Assembly: GCF_030053135.1 (NCBI RefSeq)
Contig: NZ_CP125650.1
Coordinates: forward strand, 124,001-188,000
DNA from: Rhizobium sp. BT04
GTDB lineage: Bacteria > Pseudomonadota > Alphaproteobacteria > Rhizobiales > Rhizobiaceae
Length of the DNA stretch: 64,000 bases
Reading direction: 5' to 3'
Shown here: piece by piece, positions 54,246-64,000 of the stretch
Numbering within the stretch: the first letter of the stretch is position 1
Layout: each line of letters starts with the position of its first letter
Notes under the pieces: generated by a model
The model's database searches: none
The model's input: the letters and a program-made list of their open reading frames with translations, nothing else
What the model was told of the DNA's origin: nothing
Translations under genes and position numbers: made by a program

Positions 54246-54545
54246 ATGAGCAAGACAACGAACAAATTCTCGCCTGAAGTCCGTGAGCGTGCCATCCGCA
54301 TGGTGCTGGATCACGAAGCCGAGCACCCCGCGCGGTGGGCTGCCGTTTCATCTATCGCGGCCAAGATCGGCTGCTCGCCGGCCACGCACGCTGCACGAAT
54401 GGGTGAAGAAGACCGAGGTCGATAGCGGTAAGCGAGCAGGCCGGCCGAACGATGTCGCCGAGAATATGAATGCTCTTGAGCGGGAGAGCCGCGAGCTTCG
54501 TCAGGCCAACGAGATTCTGCGCAAAGCGTCGGCGTATTTTGCCCA
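54246..54545 (+). pseudogene. IS3-family OrfA relic
   Basis: [44 protein letters not shown], then after a frame change [18 protein letters not shown] and [22 protein letters not shown]. This is the OrfA of an IS3-type element without its OrfB. Confidence 0.85.
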
Positions 54546-55099
54546 GGCGAAACCTGCCACCGGAAAAGACGCTCGACAGCTTTGATTTTGATGCAGTCCC
54601 TATGGTCTCCAAGGCCCAGGTCATGGCCATTGCCGCTGCGACAGCTGGGTCGCGAAAGGTGCCAATATCCTCATGTTCGGTCCGCCGGGCGGCGGAAAGA
54701 GCCATCTCGCCGCGGCCCTCGACCTCGCGCTGATCGAGAACGGTTGGCGGGTGCTGTTCACTCGCACGACCGACCTCGTCCAGAAACTGCAGGTCGCACG
54801 GCGTGAACTCCAGATCGAATCCGCCGTCGCAAAGCTCGACAAGTTCGATCTGCTTATCCTCGACGACCTGGCCTACGTCACCAGGACCAGGCCGAAACCC
54901 GCGTGCTCTTCGAACTCATCTCCCAAGATATGAGCGGCGGTCCATCATCATCACCGCCAATCAGCCCTTTGGAGAATGGAACCTCGTCTTTCCGGACCCG
55001 GCCATGACGCTTGCCGCGGTAGACCGACTTGTTCATCACGCTACGATCATTCGAAATGAACGTCGAAAGCTAATGGCGACGTTCCGCGATGGAAGCTAA
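54546..55099 (+). pseudogene. IS21-family istB relic
   Basis: [18 protein letters not shown], then [20 protein letters not shown] (Walker A), [12 protein letters not shown] (Walker B) and, after frame changes, [34 protein letters not shown] with FRDGS at the end. This is the IstB ATPase with several frameshifts, joined directly to the IS3 relic. Confidence 0.88.
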
Positions 55100-55400
55100 A
55101 CGTGGTCGACCCAGCCGGCTTGCGGCCATTACCTCTATCTCATTGCAAACGATGACACTGAAACGTCAGGAATCCGGTCTTCTCCATACAAGGCAGCCGA
55201 TCGAACAAAATGTCGTAGCCTGACGGGAGACGCAGGGGTGTCCCTCCCGCACGCGGCGCCCTTTGCTATCCCGGATGAAGGGGATGGCGGCAACGACATG
55301 CGCAAGCCCACTGAGGATAGAAGGACTGGGTGAAAAGGCGCCCCTGAAAACAGTGGGTTTGGCGACACTTGTTGGCTCGGGCAGGCAAGACGTCGTCTAC

Positions 55401-55447
55401 ATGCATCAAATGGATGACTCGCATTTAAACAATAGATTTCACCAATT
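55401..55447 (+). promoter_or_regulatory. nod box before a small secreted-protein gene and nodD
   Basis: GATG, six bases, then ATTTAAACAATAGATTTCAC and CAATT; 12 bases before GATG read ATGCATCAAATG. Length and spacing fit a 47-bp nod box with about five core mismatches. It reads toward 55612 and nodD. Confidence 0.7.
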
Positions 55448-55611
55448 TTCGCGGATGCTCCATAGACGGCCGTCTCCACTCCACCGGGTATGATCCGTTG
55501 AAAGGCTCTCAACCAATCCAACAACGCCTGTAGCCCCGAAGCACTGGCGGCGGGAATGGCATCAATCCTACCTGGTATCGCCTGGCCTTAGTCGAAGAAA
55601 GGAAACGTCTC

Positions 55612-55944
55612 ATGAAGGTTATTGGTTACTACGTCATCGTTGCAGCGTTGCTCGCATTGACATTGCGGGCCGGGCCGTCACTTGCAGCAGATGATCGTAA
55701 CCAAGATTGTGGCCCGGCGGCAAGTGACCCCCGCGCAAACCTGAATGGTGCTGACAAAGCCCATTCAGCGGAGCACACTCAAGACTTCAATTGCCAAGAT
55801 ACTCCTGCCGAAGAAGGTGAGTGCTACGAGTGCGTCTTACCCCCCGAAGTACATATTGAAGGCGCCGAAGTGATCGACGTCGCAGACCGAAACCTTTATC
55901 CGCGGAAAACACTGCTACTCGCCAGAATGATCAGGCACCACTGA
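55612..55944 (+). CDS. Small secreted protein downstream of a nod box
   Basis: 110 residues. The N-terminus is a clear signal peptide (KVIGYYVIVAALLALTLRAG, likely cleaved after SLAA). The mature part is about 85 residues, acidic, with four cysteines (QDCGP, FNCQD, ECYECV), so two disulfides are possible. GAAAGGAAACG precedes the ATG. I recognise no family. The nod box 165 bases upstream suggests flavonoid-induced export, but no link to Nod factor is shown. Confidence 0.6.
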   Translation: MKVIGYYVIVAALLALTLRAGPSLAADDRNQDCGPAASDPRANLNGADKAHSAEHTQDFNCQDTPAEEGECYECVLPPEVHIEGAEVIDVADRNLYPRKTLLLARMIRHH

Positions 55945-56112
55945 ATCGTGTCGGTTGAAGGTAGCAGTAAGACCATCAAAGCCACGGCGGCTGGAACATC
56001 GATACTTTCTCAATTTTAGGCGACCCTTTGCTTGCTGATCTCTCGTGGCGGCGCACACTGCGAGACCAAGCCTTTTCACCTTTTATCTCGCCACCTCGCT
56101 ATGGATGAAGAC

Positions 56113-57051
56113 ATGCGGTTCAAGGGCCTTGATCTGAATCTCCTCGTCGCACTCGACGCCTTGATGACCGAGCGTAATCTCACGGCGGCAGCGCGCAGCA
56201 TCAACTTGAGCCAACCGGCCATGAGCGCGGCCGTCGGCAGGTTACGCACCTATTTCAATGACGACCTTTTTACCATGGTCGGTCGCGAACTCGTTCCAAC
56301 CCCGCGTGCGGAGCGGCTCGCGCCTTCGGTCCGCGAGGCTCTGCTTCACATCCAGGTTTCGATCATATCCTGGGATCCGTTTTGCCCTGCTCAATCGGAT
56401 CGCTGCTTCAGAGTCATTCTTTCCGATTACGCCGCACTCGTTTTTTTTGAAAAGGTCGTGACGCGTGTCGCCCGAGAAGCGCCCGCCGTCAGCTTCGAGT
56501 TGCTGCCGATCGCCGATAACTACGATGATTACTTGCGGCGCGGTGACGCCGATTTTCTCATCTTTCCGGAATTGCTCATGTCGCGCGCACATCCTAAGGT
56601 GGCGTTATTCGAGGAGACCCTCGTGTGCGTGGGCTGCCGCTCGAACAAGCTACTCTCGGAGCAACTTACACTCGAGAGGTATATGTCGATGGGGCACGTT
56701 GTGGTGAAGTTTGGGAACGCTGCTTCCATCGAGGAATGGTGTTTGCTTGGGCACGGGCTTAAGAGACATGTCGAAGTAGTCGTGCAGGGCTTCAGCATGG
56801 TTCCGTTCATGCTTTCAGGGACCGAGCGCATAGCGACAATGCCCTTACGCCTGGTCAAGCAGCTCGAAAAGACAATACCCCTGCGGATCGCTGACCTTCC
56901 GCTACCTTTGCCCGCGTTCACACAGGCCCTCCAATGGCCCGCGCTTCACAATAGTGATCAGGCAAGCCTCTGGATGCGGGACGTGCTATGCCAGGAAGCA
57001 TCCCGCATGCCTTCGCCCCATGAGGTAATGAGACGTCTCAGGATTTCCTAG
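56113..57051 (+). CDS. nodD: NodD, LysR-type flavonoid-responsive regulator
   Basis: 312 residues. The N-terminal helix-turn-helix is classic Nod[46 protein letters not shown]. The effector domain has [15 protein letters not shown] and [15 protein letters not shown]. NodD binds nod boxes and activates nod genes with plant flavonoids. The ATG at 56113 gives the usual length; ATGs at 56101 or 56032 are less likely. Bean rhizobia usually have several nodD copies; which one this is cannot be told here. Confidence 0.93.
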   Translation: MRFKGLDLNLLVALDALMTERNLTAAARSINLSQPAMSAAVGRLRTYFNDDLFTMVGRELVPTPRAERLAPSVREALLHIQVSIISWDPFCPAQSDRCFRVILSDYAALVFFEKVVTRVAREAPAVSFELLPIADNYDDYLRRGDADFLIFPELLMSRAHPKVALFEETLVCVGCRSNKLLSEQLTLERYMSMGHVVVKFGNAASIEEWCLLGHGLKRHVEVVVQGFSMVPFMLSGTERIATMPLRLVKQLEKTIPLRIADLPLPLPAFTQALQWPALHNSDQASLWMRDVLCQEASRMPSPHEVMRRLRIS

Positions 57052-57403
57052 CATTCTTTCGTGGTTTTGTCGTTCGGCGTGATTCATGGCGTCGGAATGA
57101 GGAGCCTCTTTGAAACGCCGCCGCTACAGTCTCACGGATGATCGATGATCCTGTCGCCGCTGGCCCAACAGCCGCGCTGACTGACGACCAAGTATGGAGG
57201 AACTGGACAGATGCTCTCCTACGCCCGCCGTTCAGCCGACCAATGAAACAACCTCCTCGACAGTTTGTCGACGACGCAAGTCGAAGGTTCACGCAGCTCC
57301 AATCGACATTAGCAAGGAGCGGCAAACCAACCCCTAATATGGGACGGGTTCACCACATCCGAGCCGTGGCGCCAGATTGCCCTCCGGTAATACCTCAACG
57401 TCT
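57052..57403 (+). other. intergenic, no gene recognised
   Basis: Convergent gap between nodD and the cupin gene. Short frames show no family similarity. Confidence 0.5.
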
Positions 57404-57820
57404 TTATTTTTGCGGCAGAACATTCTCACTGCCCTTTTCCACCTGATCGATCACGAGCAGCTTTACCGGCTCGGTGCCGTTGTTCGCCCCTTTATGCCAT
57501 ATGCCCCAGGACTCGACGATAAAATCCCCTGCCGTGAAAATGCTTTCTTTCCCAGATTCTGTATTGGTGACCGTGATCTCCCCCGAAAGCACATAGCCAT
57601 AGCGCTGATAGCGATGCTGATGAATTGGTAACGTCGCACCGGGCGCAATCTCATAAATCGAAGCGATGACCTCGACATCCTTCCGTGGAACGATGATGGG
57701 CTGACCGGCAATCGTACGATCGGTCCTTAAGATAAGCGTAGCCGCGACCGCTTTGTTTTCGAACGCGTTCGCGGGACACGCCAGAGCAAAGAGCGCCGTA
57801 GCGATTGAGATGACCTTCAT
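57404..57820 (-). CDS. Exported cupin-domain protein
   Basis: 138 residues. A signal peptide (KVISIATALFALACPANAF) is followed by a small cupin barrel: PGATLPIHQHRYQRYGYVLSGEI gives the first histidine cluster, and GDFIVESWGIWHKGANNG the second. Metal binding is likely; the substrate is unknown. AGGAGAAAAG lies before the ATG at 57820. It lies downstream of nodJ on the same strand, about 200 bases away, so it may be a late gene of the nod operon or independent. Confidence 0.75.
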   Translation of the reverse strand: MKVISIATALFALACPANAFENKAVAATLILRTDRTIAGQPIIVPRKDVEVIASIYEIAPGATLPIHQHRYQRYGYVLSGEITVTNTESGKESIFTAGDFIVESWGIWHKGANNGTEPVKLLVIDQVEKGSENVLPQK

Positions 57821-58026
57821 TTGCTTTTCTCCTGATACACGCCGGATCTTCCTGAAGGGTGTTTGCTTCCGAGTTCGGCCAGTTGCAGAGCGAAAAACCT
57901 GCATCGTCTCGCCGGCGCCGACATGGGTTCGTTTGTTCCCGGACTATGATGATTATCTTCAGAGCTCTGCGGGTCTTTTCAAGACACTGCATCGCAATAC
58001 CCCTCCTGGCGTGGTGGCGAGTGGCG

Positions 58027-58815
58027 TCAAGACATCAGGCGCCGACGCAACAGCGCTGCCGACAGGAAGAACGGCAAAAGCGCGTAGATGCAAAGCGCGC
58101 CTATATGCAGGCCCATGCTGCTCGCGGGGCGCCCAAGCATTGCCGGGCGTATGAGGTCGATCGCATGCGCTAGAGGCAAGAACTGCGCTACCTGCTGAAA
58201 AGTCTGGGGCAGTTGCGTGATTGGAAACACCGCGCCGCACAAGAACAGCATTGGTGTGAGGACGAGCGTCTGGTAAAAAATGAAATACTCGTAACTGGGC
58301 GCAAGCGCCGTGACTACCATCGCAAGGCTCGCGAATGCAAATCCAGTGAGCATGATAATTGGCAGCACATAGACGACTGATGGCCACGTCGCATAGCCTA
58401 GCACGGTGGCGACGATTATGATTCCCGTACCGGCAAGAAATGCCTTGCTCGCTGCCCATGCCAACTCACCCAGGATGATGTCCCCAAGTGTCATTTGTGT
58501 GTAGAGCATGGCTTCCCAGGTGCGTTGGGCGTGCATTCGCGTAAAGGCCGCGTAAATCGTCTCGAACGTCGCAGACGTCATCGCGCTTGTCGCCACCATG
58601 CCGCCCGCCAAGAATGCAACGTAGGTTGTGCCGTCAACGCGACCCACAATAATTCCGAGGCCAAGGCCGAGGCCAAACAGGTAGATCATAGGATCGGCCA
58701 GACTTCCAACAATTGACGCAAGTGCTACTTTCTTCCATGCCAGATAGTTGCGTCGCCATATCGCAATCCAGTTAAAAGCGTTGGCGGGCAGAGCCGCAGC
58801 ACAACCTTCATCCAT
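58027..58815 (-). CDS. nodJ: NodJ, ABC-type Nod factor exporter membrane subunit
   Basis: 262 residues of the ABC-2 permease family with about six hydrophobic segments ([29 protein letters not shown] and [15 protein letters not shown] among them). With NodI it exports Nod factors across the inner membrane. It starts 3 bases after nodI ends and closes the nod operon. Confidence 0.95.
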   Translation of the reverse strand: MDEGCAAALPANAFNWIAIWRRNYLAWKKVALASIVGSLADPMIYLFGLGLGLGIIVGRVDGTTYVAFLAGGMVATSAMTSATFETIYAAFTRMHAQRTWEAMLYTQMTLGDIILGELAWAASKAFLAGTGIIIVATVLGYATWPSVVYVLPIIMLTGFAFASLAMVVTALAPSYEYFIFYQTLVLTPMLFLCGAVFPITQLPQTFQQVAQFLPLAHAIDLIRPAMLGRPASSMGLHIGALCIYALLPFFLSAALLRRRLMS

Positions 58816-58818
58816 CGT

Positions 58819-59733
58819 TCACTTCTCCATCTCGCGCCCGGTCAACCGCAAAAATACATCCTCAAGATTCGGCGGACGCTGCAGAATGCGCAAGCCCGCG
58901 CGCTGCCGTAACCGCACACGCACCTGCTCCGGGTCGGACACATAGCAAAAAAGGGTCTCGCCGCTAATTTCGATGCGATCGGCATATGGCCCGACCAGCG
59001 ATTCCAACTCATGCGGATCGCCGCCGTAGATCTCAATGACTTCGCACCCGATCAGTTCATCGATCAGGTCATGCGGACGCCCTTCGGCAATGCTGCGACC
59101 TCCTTCGAGTACGCAGAGTCGATCGCATAACCGTTCGGCTTCTTCCATGAAATGGGTGGTCAAGATGATCGTTTTGCCGCGCGTAAGCAGGGAACGCAGG
59201 CGCTCCCAGATCAGGTGGCGCGCGTGCGGGTCGAGACCGGTGGTCGGCTCGTCCATGACAAGTAGCTGCGGGTCATTGATCAACGCACGCGCTAGCGTCA
59301 GGCGCCGCTTCATGCCGCCTGAAAGTTCAGACACACGCGCATTCACCTTGCTCTCTAGGCGTGCAAACTCAAGGAGCGACGACATGACCGCCTCGACTTT
59401 GCGTGTATTCATGCCGAAGTAGCGGCTGTAGACCAGCAGATTCTCGCGCACAGTGAATTCAGGCTCAAGGTTGTCGAATTGCGGCACCACGCCGATACCC
59501 TTTCGCGCCAAGCGAGCCTGGGCAGGCACCGGCACGCCGAGCACGGTAATCTTCCCCGCATCAGGGGCTGTCATGCCAAGGATCATGCGTGCGATCGTGC
59601 TCTTGCCCGCGCCGTTCGGTCCAAGCAGCCCGAAGCATTCCCCCGGGGAAACGCGGAACGATAGCGCGCTGACCACGGCCTTGTCGCCATATGTCTTACT
59701 TACGTCGGAAAAATCTATTGCGGTCATGAACAT
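58819..59733 (-). CDS. nodI: NodI, ABC-type Nod factor exporter ATPase
   Basis: 304 residues. Walker [16 protein letters not shown], signature [15 protein letters not shown], Walker [18 protein letters not shown] and the switch [15 protein letters not shown]. It powers NodJ. The start at 59733 ([18 protein letters not shown]) is preferred; the frame extends to 59769. A nodU wreck lies upstream. Confidence 0.95.
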   Translation of the reverse strand: MFMTAIDFSDVSKTYGDKAVVSALSFRVSPGECFGLLGPNGAGKSTIARMILGMTAPDAGKITVLGVPVPAQARLARKGIGVVPQFDNLEPEFTVRENLLVYSRYFGMNTRKVEAVMSSLLEFARLESKVNARVSELSGGMKRRLTLARALINDPQLLVMDEPTTGLDPHARHLIWERLRSLLTRGKTIILTTHFMEEAERLCDRLCVLEGGRSIAEGRPHDLIDELIGCEVIEIYGGDPHELESLVGPYADRIEISGETLFCYVSDPEQVRVRLRQRAGLRILQRPPNLEDVFLRLTGREMEK

Positions 59734-59814
59734 GCGCTCATCTGACCGTCGGGCGCCGTTGACCGGCATTTCTTCGGTTGGTTGGGTTCTTCCTGGTCCA
59801 TCGCACCGTATGTG

Positions 59815-60453
59815 TTCATTGCGTCTCCATTAAAGGGCTGCAGCAGAATCCGGGAAAACGCCTCGTCCGTGGTAATTGGCACTCGTGTTGCAGAGCAGCC
59901 GAATGTCCCTGAGCTTGTTACATTCGAAGAGTAGCTCGGCGCCTTCACGGAGAGAGTGCCTGGGATGGTCTGAAATCGTGCAGATTCATCGAGATGGACA
60001 ACAGCCGGAATTCTGTCCTGGCATCTCATCCGGGTCTGATGGTTAAACAACATTTCGCAATCCGGAGTTCGAGGGCTGACTATATAAGGCGCACGGGTCC
60101 TCCAGGCAGATCGGCGCCACGAGGCGGAGCCACGGGCTGCGGTGGCCGCGCGGCACCTATCACGAGGATAGTTCTTGCAGGGAAATGCCCTGTCATTGGA
60201 ACGAGACCGGAGCCCTCGACGGATTCGAGAGAACTTTCAGCATTGCACCCCAGCCGTCGATGATGATTTGATCAAGAACGCGTGGATCCGGACCGTGTTG
60301 CGCCAAAGCGGCGCCAATCGCGTCGAGATTGTCGACAGTTTCATATCGCGGGTTGCTGCCCCGCTTCTCCTGCTCGACGCAGAAGGCGAGCCACCCATTC
60401 TCGACAAGCGCGTCCGCTCCGTCATGGGTCAATTTGATACCACAGATGCGCAT
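59815..60453 (-). pseudogene. nodU: nodU, internally deleted and frameshifted
   Basis: The N-terminus is clear from the ATG at 60453: MRICGIKLTHDGADALVENG, LAFCVEQEKRGSNPRYETVDN, then IIDGWG. Similarity then jumps to the C-terminus (DRIPAVVHLDESARFQTI and, in another frame, NKLRDIRLLCNTSANYHGRGVFPDSAAAL). About 380 codons are missing. NodU would 6-O-carbamoylate Nod factors; this one cannot. Confidence 0.88.
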
Positions 60454-60488
60454 AGTGTCTCCATGTCTGAACGTCGAGGGTTGAGCCG

Positions 60489-61106
60489 TTAGGAGGCAGA
60501 AAACGGATTTCGGAAACAGGCGAGCAAGCAATCTTCGTTGACCGACTCACCCCGACACTCAAGCCGCTCTACCTCGAGCAAAGTTTCGTTCAGCATGCCG
60601 AGGATCGTCTCAGCACCAGCAACGTGGCCCCAGCGACGACAGTTGGCGTCGCGCGCCGATCCGAAAACCAGATATCCATCTGGCGCAAGCATCCGCACTA
60701 AATTCCGAACAGCCCCTCTCATCTCGGCTATTCCTCCGATGTAGTAGAGCACTTCCGCCACAACGATCAGATCAAACCTCTCGTCAGGTGAAAACTGTTG
60801 AACATCAGAGACTATCCAGCTGATGTGCGGAGAACCCCTTATGCGTCGACGCGATCTTTCTATAGCCTGAGGCACAACATCGATCACGGTGAGCCGTTTG
60901 CAGTGGGGGGCTAGCTGCACCGTAAATGCGCCGGCAGCGCATCCCACTTCGAGCGCACTTGAGATGGATCCCTGGGCAAGCGCCAAGCGGAGCATTTGCG
61001 TGTGACGCTCACGCTCGAATGGATTGGCGTCGAGTCCCCATGGATCGGGTGCAGCCAGTTCCCGATTCAGCAATTGATAATTGTCGCTCTGTGTCAACTC
61101 GTTCAC
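60489..61106 (-). CDS. nodS: NodS, Nod factor N-methyltransferase
   Basis: 205-residue SAM-dependent methyltransferase. The SAM motif is ALEVGCAAGAFTVQLAP (about residue 50), then LTVIDVVPQAIERSRRR and FDLIVVAEVLYY. It N-methylates the deacetylated terminal glucosamine of the chito-oligosaccharide. It follows nodC by 15 bases. Intact. Confidence 0.93.
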   Translation of the reverse strand: MNELTQSDNYQLLNRELAAPDPWGLDANPFERERHTQMLRLALAQGSISSALEVGCAAGAFTVQLAPHCKRLTVIDVVPQAIERSRRRIRGSPHISWIVSDVQQFSPDERFDLIVVAEVLYYIGGIAEMRGAVRNLVRMLAPDGYLVFGSARDANCRRWGHVAGAETILGMLNETLLEVERLECRGESVNEDCLLACFRNPFSAS

Positions 61107-61121
61107 CTCGGTAAATAGATC

Positions 61122-62453
61122 TTACTCGTCGCTGCACATGCAGTCAGACGTCGTTCGCCTGGCAGGATGGCGGGCGGGCTTGAGCCTTCGAGGCGCTGTC
61201 GCATGTCCAGAACATTCTGTAGTGCGTGCATCAGCCGTCGGATGTTGATTCGAGTTGCCAGCAGAGCTGCGCGACAGCCAGTCGCTATTGCTCAGCGTGC
61301 ACAGCGCGTAGGCTTTCAAGGGCAGTAGCAGAAAAATATTGATGAATGTATGCAGAGAGAATCCGAGGAACCGTAGTTGGCGGGCCCGAAGCGCTACAAC
61401 GCTGCAGCGGATCATCGTCATGGCCACAATCATCAGGGCTGCCAACCAAGGCGCGGTGCCCGTCAATGCAAGCTGTGCGAGTCCCGTCAGCACTGATAGT
61501 GCCAGAAGCAGCGGTCCGAGGTTCTGTCCGACGACGTCGAGCGTAAGGAAGCGATTGAGGGTGGGCAGCAGGCGCAGCCCAAGCAACGTGTCCCGGAACG
61601 TGCTCCGCGCCCAGCGTAGTTGTTGGCGCAGATACGGTCCTAGCTTGTTCGGAACGACTGTCGCTGCGATGGCGCTCGGCACGTACTCTGTTCGAAAGCC
61701 TGCCTTCAGCATGAGAATGGTGAGATGCCGATCCTCACCGAAATCGCTTGGCTTTCCCCGAAAATACTGTGACTCGTACTGGTCAAGCAGCGAAGCGAGC
61801 GCAGAGCGACGGTACATAACACATGGACCGCAGCAGCACATAACGGCACCGAAGCGAGCTTGTGCCGCACGCTCCTCGTTGCAAGCCAGCCAGTACTCCA
61901 TGTCGATCAAACGGGTCAGCCAACTGTCGTTTCGGTTGCGGGCCGTCAACTGTCCCATGGCCGCGCCGACAGCCGCATCTTGCATTTTAGGCACGAGCTT
62001 CCTGATGACATCAGATGCGAGGATCGTGTCGGAGTCGACGTTTAACACCATATCTCCAGCAGAGCGGCGTATCGCAGCGATCTGTGCCTTCCGTTTGCCG
62101 ACATTCTGGGGAAGCAGGAGAATATTGAATCTGGGGTCTCGCGCGAAGGCCTCGTGCACAAGTCGCAAAGCCTCGCGATTTTCGGAACCGTCATCAACTA
62201 GGTAAACCTGCAGCCTTCCCCCGTATTCCTGACCCGCAATAGAAGCCAGGCACTCCGAAAGCGTGCGGGGATCCTCGTTGAAGCTTGGCACGATGACATC
62301 TACGCTGGGCAGCTCGTCAAAGCCGCCCAAGCCGTGGGACGCCAATGAAACATCGGTCGGCAGAGAATAAACGGCCTGCATGCTTTTATATGCAGTCGAG
62401 AGAAGTGCATAAAGCGAGACGGCGACAGTGCTGGTTGTGTCAAGCATATCCAT
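61122..62453 (-). CDS. nodC: NodC, chitooligosaccharide synthase
   Basis: 443-residue processive GT2 N-acetylglucosaminyltransferase in the inner membrane. An N-terminal membrane segment is followed by the catalytic core: VDVIVPSFNEDP, LVDDGS, NVDSDT (DxD), DFGEDRHLTILML and QQLRWARSTFRD (QxxRW). C-terminal hydrophobic segments follow. The start MDMLDTTSTVAVSLYALLSTAYK at 62453 is chosen because it is the family start and clears nodB. The tail after the last membrane segment is longer and more charged than usual, about 50 residues. Confidence 0.95.
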   Translation of the reverse strand: MDMLDTTSTVAVSLYALLSTAYKSMQAVYSLPTDVSLASHGLGGFDELPSVDVIVPSFNEDPRTLSECLASIAGQEYGGRLQVYLVDDGSENREALRLVHEAFARDPRFNILLLPQNVGKRKAQIAAIRRSAGDMVLNVDSDTILASDVIRKLVPKMQDAAVGAAMGQLTARNRNDSWLTRLIDMEYWLACNEERAAQARFGAVMCCCGPCVMYRRSALASLLDQYESQYFRGKPSDFGEDRHLTILMLKAGFRTEYVPSAIAATVVPNKLGPYLRQQLRWARSTFRDTLLGLRLLPTLNRFLTLDVVGQNLGPLLLALSVLTGLAQLALTGTAPWLAALMIVAMTMIRCSVVALRARQLRFLGFSLHTFINIFLLLPLKAYALCTLSNSDWLSRSSAGNSNQHPTADARTTECSGHATAPRRLKPARHPARRTTSDCMCSDE

Positions 62454-62460
62454 CGGATCT

Positions 62461-63120
62461 TCAGAACTCCCGAGGAAGCGAGCGAAATACAAAGCCGCGA
62501 TCATGCAAAGCTGGAATTATGCTAGATAACGCCATGATAGTCTGGTGGCGCAGACTGTGGTCAGCTCCTTGCTGCATTTCACTGGAGGGACAACCGTCGT
62601 GCAAGAGCACGATTGACCCCGGCCGGACAGACTGCAGCACATCATTAACAATGGCGTCGGCCCCGGGAAGAGACCAGTCTCGCGGATCTACCGACCAGTG
62701 CACGGCAGTGAGTTCCGCATTCGCCGAAGCCTTGAGCACTTCTTCGGTCCAGATGCCGTAAGGAGCTCGGATGTGCCGCACCACCGCCTGAGGCGACGCC
62801 ATTTTTATGGCTCTGTTTGTCTCGAGTATCTGACGTTGCACCTCGTCGGGTTCGCAGTCAGACAGGTCTGGATGCGTCATTGTGTGGTTGGCGACTTCAT
62901 GCCCCTCTGCAATCATTCGCTGGATCAATTTCGATTGATCGGCCAGGAACTCGCCGATGACGAAGAATGTTGCCGGCACCCGGTGTTCAGCCAGAATATC
63001 GAGAATCTCCGGTGTACAAAATGGATGCGGACCGTCGTCGAACGTCAAATAAACGCTGTGACGACCAGTGCCGTCATCGCGCTCACCGTGCACTTCGCAC
63101 GAGCAATCGAGGTGCGTCAT
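62461..63120 (-). CDS. nodB: NodB, chitooligosaccharide N-deacetylase
   Basis: 219-residue polysaccharide deacetylase. VYLTFDDGPHPFCTPEIL has the catalytic/metal aspartates, HEVANHTMTHPDLSDC the metal histidines and RAPYGIWTEEV the arginine motif. It removes the terminal N-acetyl group from the NodC product. The ATG at 63120 has AAAGGACG upstream; the frame extends to 63177 through the nodA relic. It precedes nodC by 7 bases. Confidence 0.95.
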   Translation of the reverse strand: MTHLDCSCEVHGERDDGTGRHSVYLTFDDGPHPFCTPEILDILAEHRVPATFFVIGEFLADQSKLIQRMIAEGHEVANHTMTHPDLSDCEPDEVQRQILETNRAIKMASPQAVVRHIRAPYGIWTEEVLKASANAELTAVHWSVDPRDWSLPGADAIVNDVLQSVRPGSIVLLHDGCPSSEMQQGADHSLRHQTIMALSSIIPALHDRGFVFRSLPREF

Positions 63121-63440
63121 TGCTCTCGTCCTTTCCGGTAAATTATCCTGGTGGCCATTCGGAGACCGGCCGCCCAAAGGTAGGATGATGACGCCGCGCG
63201 TGGACGCAGGTCGAAACGCGCGTGTGGCAGCGTGTAGCGTACGCCGTTTCCCAAAATAGCGGTCACCAGACCGCCTCGTTTGAATCTGTCAATACGCGGC
63301 TCGTTGCGGACTGTACCGAGTGCGAATGTAAATTCCCTCGACATGGTCGGAGTTGCGATTCCTTTTCCGCAACGGTTCCCAACGCACGTAAATCGCATGC
63401 AAAGGCCTCATAATCTTTGCCGATTTGCCAAAACGATCGA
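63121..63440 (-). pseudogene. nodA relic (C-terminal half) before nodB
   Basis: On the minus strand, FTFALGTVRNEPRIDRF, KRGGLVTAILGNGVRYTLPHARFDLRPR and, in the nodB frame, LPLGGRSPNGHQDNLPERTRA follow the C-terminal half of NodA (FAFGTVRxxxRNHVERF...RSTLPHxRxDLPP...LPIGRPxSEWPAGTxIDRNGPEL). Frames change at least twice and the N-terminal half is not recognisable. It occupies the normal nodA place in a nodABC operon. Confidence 0.78.
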
Positions 63441-63630
63441 TCTTGCGATCAAAGTGACGATTGGTCGCGAACCCCGACCTATCGACGATTGCAAGATGAT
63501 GCAATGGGCTGATCGAACGCTTATGCTAGCATTACATTCCAAAGCCACACATTTGACCCCTCTACACCACTGGCGCGCCATCGACGACTTGATTTCCGTC
63601 AAGATGCTCGTCTAATGGATCATGCCATTC

Positions 63631-63677
63631 AATTCGTAAAATCGATTGTTTGGATGATACCCATCCACGCCATAGAT
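63631..63677 (-). promoter_or_regulatory. nod box of the nodBCS-nodIJ operon
   Basis: On the minus strand: ATCTATGGCGTG, GATG, six bases, then ATCCAAACAATCGATTTTAC and GAATT. It fits the 47-bp nod box with two mismatches in the core. It lies about 510 bases before nodB because the nodA relic is in between. Confidence 0.9.
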
Positions 63678-64000
63678 AAAATTCGAGCCACAGTTCCTGC
63701 TAACGGACCGAGCCTGTTGTCGTGGCTGACGCCGGATTTCCGTCGTCGCTCCCTTGACGAACTTATCATGGCTCGGCATTGGCGGCTTTCTAACCTACTC
63801 TGGGTAAAGCTCCGGAGCAGATTGAAACCTTCCGGAAGCCTGAAAGCGCCGGATAGAATTGATCGGCTATGGCTGTCAAACGACTCGAGGAACTAGTCCC
63901 ACTTGCCGAATTGAAGAACGGACCCCATCGGTTTGCGTTTCGTTAGATCCGAGCACTGGCCCCAATCTTCCGCAGACGGTCGGAGCGTCGCTTTTGGCTA
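63678..64000 (+). other. right edge, no gene recognised
   Basis: A frame from 63615 to 63896 crosses the nod box and shows no family similarity. Confidence 0.5.

Noticed and set aside
63615..63896. Frame across the right-hand nod box as a gene
   Set aside because: It runs through the nod box on the opposite strand and matches no family.

Overview
The window looks like part of the symbiotic (nif/nod) plasmid of a bean-nodulating Rhizobium (R. etli / R. phaseoli / R. leguminosarum bv. phaseoli type). Three things point there. A lone nifH is followed by a nifD cut after about 66 codons. nodB and nodC sit directly behind a nod box with only a wreck of nodA in front. A gibberellin operon lacks a working CYP115. 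The assignment rests on remembered family and gene-order knowledge, not on a database search.

Layout. 0-13 kb: the end of rpoN2, then a sigma54/NifA-driven nitrogen-fixation block on the + strand: iscN, a decayed nifU, nifS, a possible nifV scar, nifW, fixABCX, nifA, nifB, fdxN, nifZ, fixU and a SIR2-like gene. Three NifA/sigma54 promoter pairs (before iscN, fixA and nifB) match both consensus elements. 13-27 kb: accessory DNA with hisC, a fossil nod box-nodA'-nodQ' unit, two paralogous XRE regulators, an IS481 element, and a three-layer nest in which a serine-recombinase cassette sits in an IS66 element that sits in an IS1595 relic. 27-38 kb: gibberellin biosynthesis. A separate + strand ggps2 faces a minus-strand operon that runs CYP115 remnant, CYP112, CYP114-ferredoxin fusion, SDR, CYP117, broken ggps, CPS, KS and idi. 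39-49 kb: an IS3 element touching a psiA/exoX-like gene, two small conserved genes, nifQ, nifH, truncated nifD, hemN, two SyrB-like genes and a SIR2 relic. 49-55 kb: a collapsed nod box-nodA'C'I'J' operon that still carries an intact nolO and a noeI fragment interrupted by an IS5-family element. 55-64 kb: a nod box with a small secreted protein, nodD, a cupin gene, and on the minus strand nod box-nodA'-nodB-nodC-nodS-nodU'-nodI-nodJ.

How the genes work together. NifA with sigma54 should switch on Fe-S supply (iscN, nifS), electron transfer (fixABCX), cofactor building (nifB, nifQ, nifZ) and dinitrogenase reductase (nifH). nifD (full), nifK, nifE and nifN must lie elsewhere. NodD with nod boxes should control a Nod factor that is N-deacetylated (NodB), chain-built (NodC), N-methylated (NodS), carbamoylated (NolO, with nodU dead) and exported (NodIJ). 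An intact nodA must lie elsewhere, because all three nodA copies here are wrecks. The gibberellin genes should make GA9 rather than GA4, because CYP115 is reduced to a tail.

The strongest signal that ordinary annotation would miss is the number of collapsed nod operons. Three separate nod boxes are each followed by a nodA relic. One of them preserves pieces of nodA, nodC, nodI and nodJ in order in front of nolO-noeI.
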